Shown: piece after piece, positions 26,393-35,413 of the stretch
How the letters are laid out: every line of letters begins with the position of its first letter
Position numbering within the stretch: the stretch's first letter is position 1
Origin: Solwaraspora sp. WMMD406
GTDB lineage: Bacteria; Actinomycetota; Actinomycetes; Mycobacteriales; Micromonosporaceae
Direction of reading: 5' to 3'
Length of the DNA stretch: 64,000 nt
NCBI RefSeq assembly: GCF_029626025.1
Contig: NZ_JARUBF010000001.1
Coordinates: 4,526,001 to 4,590,000 of the forward strand
Translations under genes and position numbers: made by a program
The notes under the pieces: model-generated
What the model saw: the letters and a program-made list of their open reading frames with translations, nothing else
Databases searched by the model: none
What the model was told of the DNA's origin: nothing

Positions 26393-26936
26393 ACCCTGGC
26401 CCCTACCAGTCGACGTAGCGAAACGCCACGAACGCCAGCGGCATCGACGATCGGTGATCGGCGACTCACGTCACGATGACACCCGTACGAGCTGGCGCGA
26501 CGGCCGGGAATAGCTGCAAAAATAGCAGCATCAGCAATGACGCACGGCAACAGCGATAGCTGTGACCTTCAATTCCCCGGTAGCGCGGCTCGACCAGACA
26601 GTTGTCGAAGCGTTTAGTCATCCGCCGTTCAGGAATGTCGCCAGGTACGGCCACTCGTTTATCGACGGGCCGGCCGAGAGCCTCATCGAGGGGCACGGCA
26701 CGCACTGCGGGCCGCGCCCTGCAGAGCCAGCGGCCGGCACAGATTACAAGAGATCGCCACGTAGTCGGTCGTTTAGTCCAACTCGGACAAAATAATTACG
26801 ACCAGTGCAGAGATTCATGGCAGTCACTCGCAGTCGACCATTGCGATGTCGACCGATATTGATTTAGCTTGGGACGAGCTGACCGCCATACACGGCCAAC
26901 CCGTTGCGAGCGGTGGCATTGGCACGACTGGCAAGG
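26393..26936. other. AT-richer intergenic region upstream of the AfsR-type gene
   Basis: About 540 bases with clearly lower GC than the surroundings, especially 26460-26860. No protein-like frame was found. A nested inverted repeat (GGTCGT 26767-26772 with ACGACC 26798-26803, enclosing GTCC/GGAC) may be regulatory. The region presumably contains the promoter of the AfsR-type regulator; foreign origin is possible but not shown. Confidence 0.5.
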
Positions 26937-29900
26937 GTGGCGACGTTGCGTATCCAGGTCCTCGGCCAGATCTCCGCCTGGCGCCACGGTATCCAGCTGG
27001 ATCTCGGACCGGCGGCTCAACGGGCCTTCCTGGGCCTCCTTGCGATCACGTGCGGCCAACCGGTACGGGAGGCCGAGATCAGGGCTGCCGTGTGGGCTGA
27101 CCGACGGCCACCGCCGACCGCCCGCAACGTGATCCAGACACACGTCAAACATCTCCGCCGGCTGTTGGAGCCCGACCGGCGGCCCCGTACCCCTAGTACG
27201 GTGCTACGGCAGGTCGGTGACGGCTACGCACTCCAACTCCCCGCAGCGGCCATCGACGTGATCAGATTCCGTCAGTTGGTCACCGCAGCGGTCGCCACCC
27301 AGCGTGGTGGCGACCCGCAGCACGCCGCCGATCAACTCGAACAGGCGCTGGCTCTCTGGCAGGGTCCCCCCTTGGCCGACATCCCGGTGCTGGCCGGCCA
27401 TCCCAAGGTCATCGCCCTCGTCGGTGAACGCCACGCCGCACTCGCCCGATACGGCGAGGTCATGATCGCCGCCGGACGCGCCGCCGACGCGATCCCGGCG
27501 CTGGAGGAGGCCGCCGCCGCGCAACCGCTCGACGAAGCGGCACAGGCTCGGCTGATCCGCGCCTGTCACGCCGCTGGCCGGCGGGCCAGAGCGTTCCGGG
27601 CGTACCACGACGTTCGACACCGGCTGGCCGAGGAACTCGGGGTGGATCCCGGAGCGGAGCTGACGGCGGCACACACCGCGCTGCTGCACGACGAGGAGCC
27701 GCAGGCGTCGCCGGGTCGCCGGGTGCCCCTCCCGCAGCCGCCGGATCATCGACCGGCTCTTCCCCGGCCGGGCACCGCCACGGCGGGCACCGCCGGGGCG
27801 CGACCGCGCCCACTGGTGCAGCACGACGAGCAGACAGGCACGAATCGGCGACCCGGGTCGGCCGTCGCACCCGCCCCGGCACAGCTTCCTGCGGACATCG
27901 CCGACTTCACCGGCCGGACCAGCGAGTTGAAGCAGCTCGACACGCTACTCGCCGACGCGTACCGACCGGCTGGTCCCACCAGCGGCGACCCGCCGGCGGT
28001 GGTCATCTCCGCGCTGTCGGGCACAGCCGGGGTCGGCAAGACCGCTCTCGCGGTCCGGTGGGCCCACCGGAACCGGGACCGCTTCCCGGACGGCCAGCTC
28101 TACGTGGATCTGCAGGGGTACGACGCGGAACAACCGGTCTCCCCGGGCCAGGCGCTCGCCGGATTCCTACGCGGACTCGGTCTCACCGGACCGGACCTGC
28201 CGCTGGATCCGGAGGAACGGGCCACCTGCTACCGCAGCCTGGTCGACGGCCGGCGGATGCTGATCGTCCTCGACAACGTGGCTTCCGCCGAACAGATCCG
28301 CCCGCTGCTGCCCGGATCACCGTCCTGTTTCGTGCTGGTCACCAGCCGCGACTCCCTGGCCGGGCTCGTCGCCCGGCACGGAGCTCGACGGATCGATCTC
28401 GACCCGCTGCCGTTGGCCGACGCGGTGGCGTTGATCCGCCGGTTGATCGGAGCCAGGGTGAGCGCCGAACACGCGGCGGCGGCCCGGCTCGCCGCGCAAT
28501 GCGCCCGGCTTCCGCTGGCCCTGCGGGTCGCCGCCGAGATGGCCGCGACCCGCCCCGGTACGCACCTGGTCGATCTGGTGCGCGAACTGGCCGATCAGCA
28601 CCGACGGTTGGACCTGCTGGACGCCGGTGGGGACCGGCGTACCGGCGTACGGGCGGTGTTCTCCTGGTCGTACCTGCATCTGCCGGCCGCCGCCGCCCGG
28701 GCGTTCCGGCTGGTCGGTCTGCATCCCGGTCCGGACGTCGAGCCGTACGCGGCGGCGGCGATCCTCGGCACCGACCTGCCGGACGCCCGGCGGCTACTCG
28801 AGCTGCTGGCTCGCGCGCACCTGCTGCAGCGCGGCACCGATCACCGCTATCGGATGCACGACCTGCTCCGCGCGTACGCCGTCGATCTAGCGCAGGCGCG
28901 CGACGCCGACGAGGACCGACGGCGCGCGATGACCGCCCTGTTCGATCACTATCTGTGCGCCACCGCCGCCGCGATGGATGTGCTGTATCCGGCCGAGCGG
29001 CACCGCCGGCCCGAGGTGACCGAATCTACGGCACCGGTGCCGTCGACGAGCGACGCCGGGGCCGCGCGGGGCTGGCTGGAGCAGGAGCGCGCCAATCTGG
29101 TGGCCAGCGTCGTACACGCCGCTGGTCGGGGCTGGCCGGAACACGCGCGGCGGCTGGTACTGACGGTGTTCCGCTACCTGGAGGGTGCGGGCCACTACCC
29201 GGACGCGGTGACCGTGCACCACCACGGTCTCCACGCCGCGCAGGCCACCGCCGACCGGAACTCCGAGGCACACATGATGACCAACATCGCCGTGGTCTAC
29301 GGGATGCAGGGGCATCGCCCGCTGGTCGCCGACCATCTGCGGCGGGCCCTGGCGCTGTACCGGCAGACCGGCGAACGCGCCGGTGAGGCGCGGGCGTTGG
29401 GCAACCTTGGCGTCTTCCATGGTCGGCAGGGCCAGTACGGCGTGGCCAGCACTCATTTGAAGCAGGCTCTGCGGTTGCTCCGCGAGACCGGGGAGACCCA
29501 CGGGGAGGCCATGGCGTTGGGCAATCTCGGCTGGGTCCACATGCTGGAGGGCCGGTACGGCGAAGCCGGCGAGTATCTCGGGCGGGCGGTCGACCTGTGT
29601 CGACGGATCGACCATCGGGTGGGACTGGCCTTCGCCTTGGATTCGCTGGGCCAGTTGCAGGCCCGTCTCGGACGGTTTCGCGACGCGGCCGAACACCACG
29701 GTCGGGCGTTGGCGATATACCGACAGACCAGTCAACCGGTCGGCGAGGCGTCGGCGCTGATCGGACTGGCCGACGCGCTGCTGCGGGTCGGTGATCCCTT
29801 AATCGCCCGCACCTACTACCAACGGGCGTTGGCGATCTCGGCCCAGATCGGCGACCGGGCGCAACAGGCACGGGCGCACGCCGGACTCGCCAGGGTGGGG

Positions 29901-30104
29901 CACCACCTGGCCGACGACGTATGGGAGCACTGGTGGCAGGCGCTGGCCCACTACAGCGCGATCGGTGCGCCGGAGGCCGACGAGATCCGCGCCCGGCTCA
30001 CCGCCGCCGACCGGCCGGAACCAACCCGGTCGCCGGGCGAACCGGAGCGTGTCGACCACGCGATCGACACGCCGCTGGTCACCGGGCCGGCACCGGGTCG
30101 GTGA
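26937..30104 (+). CDS. AfsR/SARP-family transcriptional regulator with NB-ARC and TPR domains
   Basis: 1055 residues. Residues 1-95 form an OmpR-type winged helix (LRIQVLGQISAWRHGIQLDL, VREAEIRAAVWADR), then the BTAD to about 245 (FRQLVTAAVATQRGGDP... LAEELGVDPGAEL). A Pro-rich linker leads to an NB-ARC with P-loop SGTAGVGKTALAVRWAHRNR near residue 362 and VLDNVASAEQI, and the C-terminus has TPR repeats (GNLGVFHGRQGQYGVAS, GNLGWVHMLEGRYGEAG). This is the domain order of Streptomyces AfsR, an ATP-dependent activator of secondary metabolism genes. GTG 26937 is preferred since it directly precedes the wHTH; earlier in-frame starts add a non-conserved stretch. It ends convergently with the glycosylation operon, overlapping it by 26 bases. 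Confidence 0.9.
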   Translation: MATLRIQVLGQISAWRHGIQLDLGPAAQRAFLGLLAITCGQPVREAEIRAAVWADRRPPPTARNVIQTHVKHLRRLLEPDRRPRTPSTVLRQVGDGYALQLPAAAIDVIRFRQLVTAAVATQRGGDPQHAADQLEQALALWQGPPLADIPVLAGHPKVIALVGERHAALARYGEVMIAAGRAADAIPALEEAAAAQPLDEAAQARLIRACHAAGRRARAFRAYHDVRHRLAEELGVDPGAELTAAHTALLHDEEPQASPGRRVPLPQPPDHRPALPRPGTATAGTAGARPRPLVQHDEQTGTNRRPGSAVAPAPAQLPADIADFTGRTSELKQLDTLLADAYRPAGPTSGDPPAVVISALSGTAGVGKTALAVRWAHRNRDRFPDGQLYVDLQGYDAEQPVSPGQALAGFLRGLGLTGPDLPLDPEERATCYRSLVDGRRMLIVLDNVASAEQIRPLLPGSPSCFVLVTSRDSLAGLVARHGARRIDLDPLPLADAVALIRRLIGARVSAEHAAAARLAAQCARLPLALRVAAEMAATRPGTHLVDLVRELADQHRRLDLLDAGGDRRTGVRAVFSWSYLHLPAAAARAFRLVGLHPGPDVEPYAAAAILGTDLPDARRLLELLARAHLLQRGTDHRYRMHDLLRAYAVDLAQARDADEDRRRAMTALFDHYLCATAAAMDVLYPAERHRRPEVTESTAPVPSTSDAGAARGWLEQERANLVASVVHAAGRGWPEHARRLVLTVFRYLEGAGHYPDAVTVHHHGLHAAQATADRNSEAHMMTNIAVVYGMQGHRPLVADHLRRALALYRQTGERAGEARALGNLGVFHGRQGQYGVASTHLKQALRLLRETGETHGEAMALGNLGWVHMLEGRYGEAGEYLGRAVDLCRRIDHRVGLAFALDSLGQLQARLGRFRDAAEHHGRALAIYRQTSQPVGEASALIGLADALLRVGDPLIARTYYQRALAISAQIGDRAQQARAHAGLARVGHHLADDVWEHWWQALAHYSAIGAPEADEIRARLTAADRPEPTRSPGEPERVDHAIDTPLVTGPAPGR

Positions 30105-31149
30105 CCGCCTCGGATACCGCGCCGGGGGGTGGCGCTGTCGCGCGGATCCGCCGACGATGCAGCACCTGCGCCAGCAGCAGCCCACCGGCACCGATCGCGA
30201 CGTCGCTGAGCACCGAGACCAGTCGGCTGGCCAGCACCACGGTGCTGGCCAGCGGCAGCGGCAGCACGGTGGCGAGGGCGAGGGCGAGCACCGCCTCGCG
30301 GACCCCGATACCGTCCGGCGCGACCATCACCAGCAGGCCGGCGACGGTCGCCAGCGCGAACCCCGCGACGCAGATCAGGTACGACCGGCCGGCCGGGGCG
30401 CCGGCGGTGACCGCCAACAACCAGAGGTGGTGCCCGGAGACGATCCACGACAGCGACTGGGTGACGATCGCCGATCGGATACCACGCGGTGACGCGGACA
30501 CCTCGGGTGCGGGCCGGCGCAGCAGCCGGGCGGCCAGCCGGATCATCCGGTCCAGCAGATCCGGCCGGACGAGCAACGCCACCACCGGCAACGCCGCTGC
30601 GAGCAGCCACCACATCCCGACCCCGGCGACCGAGGGACCCGCAGCGATACCGATGGTCAGACCGGTAAGGGCCACGATGCTCCAGCTCAGCATGAACACC
30701 GACGCCAGCCGGACCGGACCGACGTCGATCGCCTTGCCCATCCGCAGCAGCACCGGTAGGGCGACGAACCGGCCGGGCACGAACTTGACCAGGAATCCGA
30801 CGAAGAAGATCCGGGCGGCGGTCCAGGTGTCCACCCGCGCACCGAGATCCAGGAAGACCGCCCGCCAGGACAACACGCCGAAGACCAGTCCGACACAGTT
30901 GATCGCGAACGCCCCGCCGAGGGCCAGGTACACGGTCGCGGGGTTCAGTGACGCGGTCAGCTCCCGGACCGGTGTCCAGTCCTGGGTCCGCAACACGGTC
31001 ACCAGTCCGGCCGTGAGCAATCCGATGAACAGTACGACGAAGATCCGGTTGACCGCCCCTCGCCACCGTCGCCACCCGGTCGGCGATTCCGGGGTGATCG
31101 GTGGGGTCGGTGGATTCGGCGGGGTCGGCGGGGTCGGCGCTGCGCTCAT
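30079..31149 (-). CDS. LPG-synthase-TM (UPF0104) family integral membrane protein
   Basis: 356 residues, eight or so hydrophobic segments after a Pro-rich cytoplasmic N-terminus. WRAVFLDLGARVDTWTAARIFFVGFLVKFVPGRFVALPV (read as motifs GARVDTW, FLVKFVPGR) and LLVMVAPDGIGVREAVLALAL with PDGIGVRE are typical of the AglD/LPG-synthase TM family; no synthase domain is attached. Members are often found with glycosyltransferases and are thought to help lipid-linked sugar handling or flipping. The ATG at 31149 overlaps the upstream GT2 stop by four bases. It is the last gene of the minus operon. Confidence 0.85.
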   Translation of the reverse strand: MSAAPTPPTPPNPPTPPITPESPTGWRRWRGAVNRIFVVLFIGLLTAGLVTVLRTQDWTPVRELTASLNPATVYLALGGAFAINCVGLVFGVLSWRAVFLDLGARVDTWTAARIFFVGFLVKFVPGRFVALPVLLRMGKAIDVGPVRLASVFMLSWSIVALTGLTIGIAAGPSVAGVGMWWLLAAALPVVALLVRPDLLDRMIRLAARLLRRPAPEVSASPRGIRSAIVTQSLSWIVSGHHLWLLAVTAGAPAGRSYLICVAGFALATVAGLLVMVAPDGIGVREAVLALALATVLPLPLASTVVLASRLVSVLSDVAIGAGGLLLAQVLHRRRIRATAPPPGAVSEAVTDPVPAR

Positions 31150-32210
31150 CGGCCGGCTCCGGCCGGCACCGGATCCGGCCGGCCGTCCCGGGCCGCACGC
31201 GTGACGCCGACCGCCATCCCGGCGAGTTGGGTGGTGTGCATAAGGAAGTGCATCGCGACGAAGTACACCAGGAACCGGTTTCCCTTCCGGCGACGGACGA
31301 ATCGCAGCAGTCCACGGTCGACGTACCCGAAGGTCGCGAACGTGGCGGCCGGTAGCAGGGCCAGCCACCAGGAGAACCCGGCCAGTGGCAGGGTGAGCAG
31401 GGTGAGCCAGCAACTGGTCATCGCCGTCACCGCCGCGACGTCCACTCCGGACGCATTGCCATGATCGGGATCGGCCGGGCCGGCCCGGCGGCGGGGCGCC
31501 CGACGTCGACGTCGACCGGCGACGACGGTGGTGGCGAGCAGGCCGCCGTAGCCGATCGCCCGGCCGACATGTTCCCGCAGGTACGGCCACAGTCTGTCCA
31601 CGTCGTCGTGACGCCCGAGAACCTCCTCGCTCATCCAGATCTCGTAGCCGGCGGGCAGCCGGGTGCCGAACTCGATGTCCTCGGCGTCGCGCAGGTTCTC
31701 GTCGAAGCCACCGACTTGCTCGAAAACGTGCCGGGGAATCGCGGTCAGCGCGAACAGCGTCGCGTCGGCCGGTCCTGCGCCCTGACGCCGCCAGTAGTGC
31801 TCGAACAGGGTCTTGTAGACCTCGACCGGGCCGTCGACGGCGAGCGGCTCGGCGTCGTAGATCCCTTGTACCACTCCGCAACGCGGACGTCGGTCGAGGA
31901 CGGCCAGCGCGTTCGCGATGGCGTCCGGGGCCAGCGCGATGTCCGAGTCGACGAAGAACAGCACGTCGCCCACGGCCGCCGCCGCCCCGGTGTTGCGCGC
32001 GGCGGACACCCCACGATTGGTGGGCAGGGCGATCAGCCGGCAGTGCTGGCCGGCGGCGATCCGCCGGGACTCGTCGGTGCTGGCGTCGTCGACGACGATC
32101 ACCTCGACCGGCTGGTGGGTCTGCGCGTGCACCGCCGCCAGGCAGGCCGCCAGCGTCTTCGCCTTGTTGTGGTTCGGGACGACCACCGAAACGCGGGCAC
32201 CGCCGGTCAC
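31146..32210 (-). CDS. Membrane-associated family 2 glycosyltransferase (GT2-c)
   Basis: 354 residues. The GT-A domain opens with VSVVVPNHNKAKTLAACLAA and has the metal DxD in LFFVDSDIALAPDA and the acceptor-side EDIEFGTRLPAGYEIW with a later HDDVDRLW. Four hydrophobic segments follow from about residue 265. The paralogue at 39122 shares the EDxE, HDD and RLWPxLR patterns, so these two form one subfamily. Probable product is a polyprenyl-phosphate sugar, an inference from membrane association. Translation is coupled at both ends by ATGA overlaps with neighbours. Confidence 0.9.
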   Translation of the reverse strand: MTGGARVSVVVPNHNKAKTLAACLAAVHAQTHQPVEVIVVDDASTDESRRIAAGQHCRLIALPTNRGVSAARNTGAAAAVGDVLFFVDSDIALAPDAIANALAVLDRRPRCGVVQGIYDAEPLAVDGPVEVYKTLFEHYWRRQGAGPADATLFALTAIPRHVFEQVGGFDENLRDAEDIEFGTRLPAGYEIWMSEEVLGRHDDVDRLWPYLREHVGRAIGYGGLLATTVVAGRRRRRAPRRRAGPADPDHGNASGVDVAAVTAMTSCWLTLLTLPLAGFSWWLALLPAATFATFGYVDRGLLRFVRRRKGNRFLVYFVAMHFLMHTTQLAGMAVGVTRAARDGRPDPVPAGAGR

Positions 32211-33352
32211 AGTGAGACCGACACAAGCTGCGGGCGATGGTCGGACATGCTGTCCGGGTCACCGAACTCGTACCGGTGCACGGCCACACCGTCGGAGACC
32301 AGCACCCAGTCCAGCCGCCACAGCGATGTCTGCTCGGTGGGCCAGGACGCCGGATAGAACGACCGGTTGGTGGAGACGGCGTCGCGCAGCTCCGACGGCA
32401 GCCGCCGGGTGTCGCCCATCACCGAGGTCATGTTGAGGTCACCGGCGACCACGATCGGATTGTCGTTGGCGGCGACGTCGTCGGCCAGGACCCGCAGCTG
32501 CGGCAGCCGGCGCTCGCGCTGGTCGCGGATCGTGCGATGGAACTCGGCGCTCCACACGCTCGGACCACCGACCCACACCGGTACCGGCAGGTGCGCGTTG
32601 TAGGTCGACAGCACCCGATCGCCGACCCGCACATCGACTCGCAGTACCTGATACTGCCAGAAGTCGGTGAAGTCGGTTGGCGGCGGCGGGGCGTCCGGGG
32701 CCTCCAGCGGCGTGGACTCGACGATCGGAAACCGGGACAGGGTCACCAGCTCGCCGATCATCGCCACGTGGTAGCCGGGCAGTTCCCGACGCAGCCGGGC
32801 CAGGTCGTCGATCGGCACGAACTCCCCGTCGACCTCCGCCAGGTATTCCTGCAGCAGGTAGACGTCGGCCCGCTGCGCGCGCAGCAGGCGGTAGAAGTCA
32901 TCGGCCCGACCCGGTGGATGCCAGTAACCGGTGTTCCAGGAGACGATCCGCAGCGCGTCAGCCGGCACCTGCCCGGCCCCCCGCAGCGGGCCGGGCAGGT
33001 TGACCCCGGTCATCCCGATCCCGGCCAGCAACGCGGCCGCGCTCAGCAGCGCCGCCGGTCGGCGGGTCCGGCGGCAGCCGGCCGCGGCGGCCGCGAACAG
33101 CACCGGTACGGCCAAGAAGGTGATCGGCGGCAGCAACTCGGCCAGCAGCCACCACCAGACCCGGCCACGCAGCGCCAGGTGGACGAGAACGAACACCAGC
33201 CACAACGCCGAGCCGACCACGAAGATCCGGCCCAACCACCGCCGCCACCACCGACCCCATGGTCCCGGTCCCGCCCCGGCGGCGGGTGCGTCGGCGGCCG
33301 GCTGCCCGGAGGCGTCCGAGCGTCCGTCCAGGACCGGCGGTGGTGCCGTCAT
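32207..33352 (-). CDS. Membrane-anchored endonuclease/exonuclease/phosphatase (EEP) superfamily protein
   Basis: 381 residues. Three N-terminal hydrophobic segments (about 40-125) precede the EEP domain, with the catalytic set visible: IVSWNTGYW (N), VYLLQEYL (E), VVAGDLNMTS (D, N), and SMSDHRPQLVSV (D, H). EEP enzymes cut phosphodiesters in nucleic acids, phospholipids or inositol phosphates. Lying between glycosyltransferases and anchored by a membrane segment, a phosphodiesterase or pyrophosphatase acting on a lipid-linked intermediate is more plausible than a nuclease; that is inference. The ATG at 33352 overlaps the upstream stop by four bases. Confidence 0.88.
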   Translation of the reverse strand: MTAPPPVLDGRSDASGQPAADAPAAGAGPGPWGRWWRRWLGRIFVVGSALWLVFVLVHLALRGRVWWWLLAELLPPITFLAVPVLFAAAAAGCRRTRRPAALLSAAALLAGIGMTGVNLPGPLRGAGQVPADALRIVSWNTGYWHPPGRADDFYRLLRAQRADVYLLQEYLAEVDGEFVPIDDLARLRRELPGYHVAMIGELVTLSRFPIVESTPLEAPDAPPPPTDFTDFWQYQVLRVDVRVGDRVLSTYNAHLPVPVWVGGPSVWSAEFHRTIRDQRERRLPQLRVLADDVAANDNPIVVAGDLNMTSVMGDTRRLPSELRDAVSTNRSFYPASWPTEQTSLWRLDWVLVSDGVAVHRYEFGDPDSMSDHRPQLVSVSL

Positions 33353-34368
33353 GCGGTGACCTCCACGGGAAAGGTGCTGTCGTAGAGCTGCCGGAACGGC
33401 CGCGACAGCAGCCATTGCAGGACACCCACCCCGATCCCGGCGGTGATGGTCACGTTGACCAGGAAGTGCACCGCGACGAAGAACATCAGGAACCGAGCCC
33501 CCCGACGTCGGTAGGCCAGCAGGTACATCTGCTGGTCGACGGCGACCGACCCGGCGACCAACGCCAGCGGCGCGATCAGCCACACCGGACCGAACAGCGC
33601 GGGCAGTGCCGCCGCCGGCAGGGCCGCGGCAGCGGCCAGACTACCCCAGGCGCGCGAGGCGGTCTCGAACCCGGTGGCGAAGCGCCGGGCCCGGGCGTAC
33701 AGCGGAATCCGCAGCCGGGCCCGGTGGAACAGCTTGCGGAGCAACGGCACCAGCTGATGGTCGTGGTCGTGACGGCCCCGGACCCGGGAGGTCAACCGCA
33801 GCTGGTGGCGGCGGGAGATCCGGTAGCCGTAGTCGACCTCCTCGGTCTGCCTCAGCGCCGGGTTGAACGGACCGACCTCGTCGTACACCGTACGGCGGAT
33901 GGCGCACATCGCCGGGAACAGAAACGTCACGTCGCCTTCGCCACTGATCGACCAGTGGTGGTACTGCAGGCCGCGATAGCGGGCCACCAACGTGTCATGC
34001 AACAGCGGTTCCGGGTCCTCGATCCCGCACACCGCACCAATCCGTGGTTCGGCCTCGAGCAGCGCCACCGCCTCGGCGACCGCGTCGGGCGCCATCGCCA
34101 CGTCGGCGTCGAGGAAGAACAAAATCTCACCGGAGGCGTGGGCGACCCCGATGTTACGGGCACGACCGCAGCCGCCGTTGTCCGACAACGCGATCACCCG
34201 TACACCGGCCGCCTCGGCCACCGCCACCGAGTCGTCGGTGCTGTGGTCGTCGACGACCAGCACCTCGATCGCCGGGTAGGTCTGCTCCGCGACGGATCGC
34301 AGGCAGACCGACAACGAGTCGGCGTAGTTGTAGCTCGGCACGATCACCGACACGAGCGGCGTCGACAT
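33349..34368 (-). CDS. Membrane-associated family 2 glycosyltransferase (GT2-b)
   Basis: 339 residues. GT-A core: VSVIVPSYNYADSLSVCLRS, DxD in LFFLDADVAMAPDA, and EEVDYGYRISRRHQ with RGRHDHDHQLVPLLRKL. Four membrane segments follow, ending FFVAVHFLVNVTITAG and FRQLYDS. It is the closest relative of the gene at 34368-35378 (shared HDHDH, Y-G-F/Y-R and terminal FRxLYD), probably a tandem duplication. The ATG overlaps the GT2-a stop by four bases (ATGA). Confidence 0.9.
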   Translation of the reverse strand: MSTPLVSVIVPSYNYADSLSVCLRSVAEQTYPAIEVLVVDDHSTDDSVAVAEAAGVRVIALSDNGGCGRARNIGVAHASGEILFFLDADVAMAPDAVAEAVALLEAEPRIGAVCGIEDPEPLLHDTLVARYRGLQYHHWSISGEGDVTFLFPAMCAIRRTVYDEVGPFNPALRQTEEVDYGYRISRRHQLRLTSRVRGRHDHDHQLVPLLRKLFHRARLRIPLYARARRFATGFETASRAWGSLAAAAALPAAALPALFGPVWLIAPLALVAGSVAVDQQMYLLAYRRRGARFLMFFVAVHFLVNVTITAGIGVGVLQWLLSRPFRQLYDSTFPVEVTA

Positions 34369-35378
34369 CAGAGCGCCTCCGCCGGCTTGTCGTACAGCCG
34401 CCGGAACGCCCGCGAGGTGAGCCAACTGGCCAGCCCGGTGACCGCCGCGACCGCCATCACCACGTTGAGGAGGAAGTGCATGGCGACGAAGTATCCGACG
34501 AACAGCGGGTTGCGTCGGGCGGCGACGAACCGGTACATCGGCCAGTCGCAGCCCAGGTAGCCGACCGCGACGAGTGCCGGCACCAGCGCCCACCACGGCC
34601 CGAACAGCACCGGCAGGACCGTGCTGAGCACCACCGCCAGCGCCGCGACGCTGCTCCAGGCGCGGGGGCCGCTGCGCAGCCCGCCCGGGAAGTCCGGGTT
34701 CGCCGCGTACATCGGGATGTGCAGCATCGTGCGGGTGAACACCTTACGGATCAGCACGCCGAGTTCGTGGTCGTGGTCGTGCACGCCGCGTACCGCCGGG
34801 GTCAGCCAGATCTCGTAGCGGCGCGCCATCCGGAAGCCGTAGTCGGCGTTCTCGGTCTCCCGCAGTCGCGGATTGAATGGCCCGATCTCGGCGAACACCT
34901 CGGCCCGCATCGCCAGCAGGGCGGTGTACATCGTGTGGATCCGCCCCTCGTCGGCGATCAGCCAGTAGGACTGCTGCATACAGCGGTACTCCTCCAGCAG
35001 GCTGTCGCGGATCAGCGGCACCGGGTCGTAGTTGCCGCAGATCGCGCCGATCTCGGGTCGCTCGGTCAGCAGCGTCACCGCGTTGGCCACCGCGTCGGGT
35101 TTGGCGGCCACGTCGGAGTCGACGAAGAACAGGATGTCACCGTTGGCGTTGGCCGCGCCGAGGTTGCGGGCGACCGACGGTCCGCCGTTGACCGGCGTGC
35201 GCACCACCCTTACGCCATAGGACTCAGCGACCGCCACCGAATCGTCGGTGCTGCGGTCGTCCACGACGATGATCTCCATATCGGGGTACGTCTGGGCCCG
35301 CAAGGCGGTCAGGCACAGGCCGAGCGCGCGGGCGTAGTTGTAGTTCGGCACGATGACCGACACGAGTGGTTCAGGCAT
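34368..35378 (-). CDS. Membrane-associated family 2 glycosyltransferase (GT2-a)
   Basis: 336 residues. VSVIVPNYNYARALGLCLTA opens the GT-A domain; LFFVDSDVAAKPDA holds the DxD; ENADYGFRMARRYEIW and RGVHDHDHELGVLIRKVF are acceptor-side motifs. The C-terminal membrane part ends FVAMHFLLNVVMAV and FRRLYDKP. It follows the UbiA-like gene by 35 bases and overlaps GT2-b by one base pattern ATGA. The sugar and acceptor are unknown. Confidence 0.9.
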   Translation of the reverse strand: MPEPLVSVIVPNYNYARALGLCLTALRAQTYPDMEIIVVDDRSTDDSVAVAESYGVRVVRTPVNGGPSVARNLGAANANGDILFFVDSDVAAKPDAVANAVTLLTERPEIGAICGNYDPVPLIRDSLLEEYRCMQQSYWLIADEGRIHTMYTALLAMRAEVFAEIGPFNPRLRETENADYGFRMARRYEIWLTPAVRGVHDHDHELGVLIRKVFTRTMLHIPMYAANPDFPGGLRSGPRAWSSVAALAVVLSTVLPVLFGPWWALVPALVAVGYLGCDWPMYRFVAARRNPLFVGYFVAMHFLLNVVMAVAAVTGLASWLTSRAFRRLYDKPAEAL

Positions 35379-35413
35379 GGGCGGTCCACTTTCGGGTTTC
35401 ACGGCGACGGGTT

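Noticed and set aside
26337-26936. Small coding gene in the AT-rich interval
   Set aside because: Frames of 77-86 residues exist but lack ribosome binding sites and protein-like composition.
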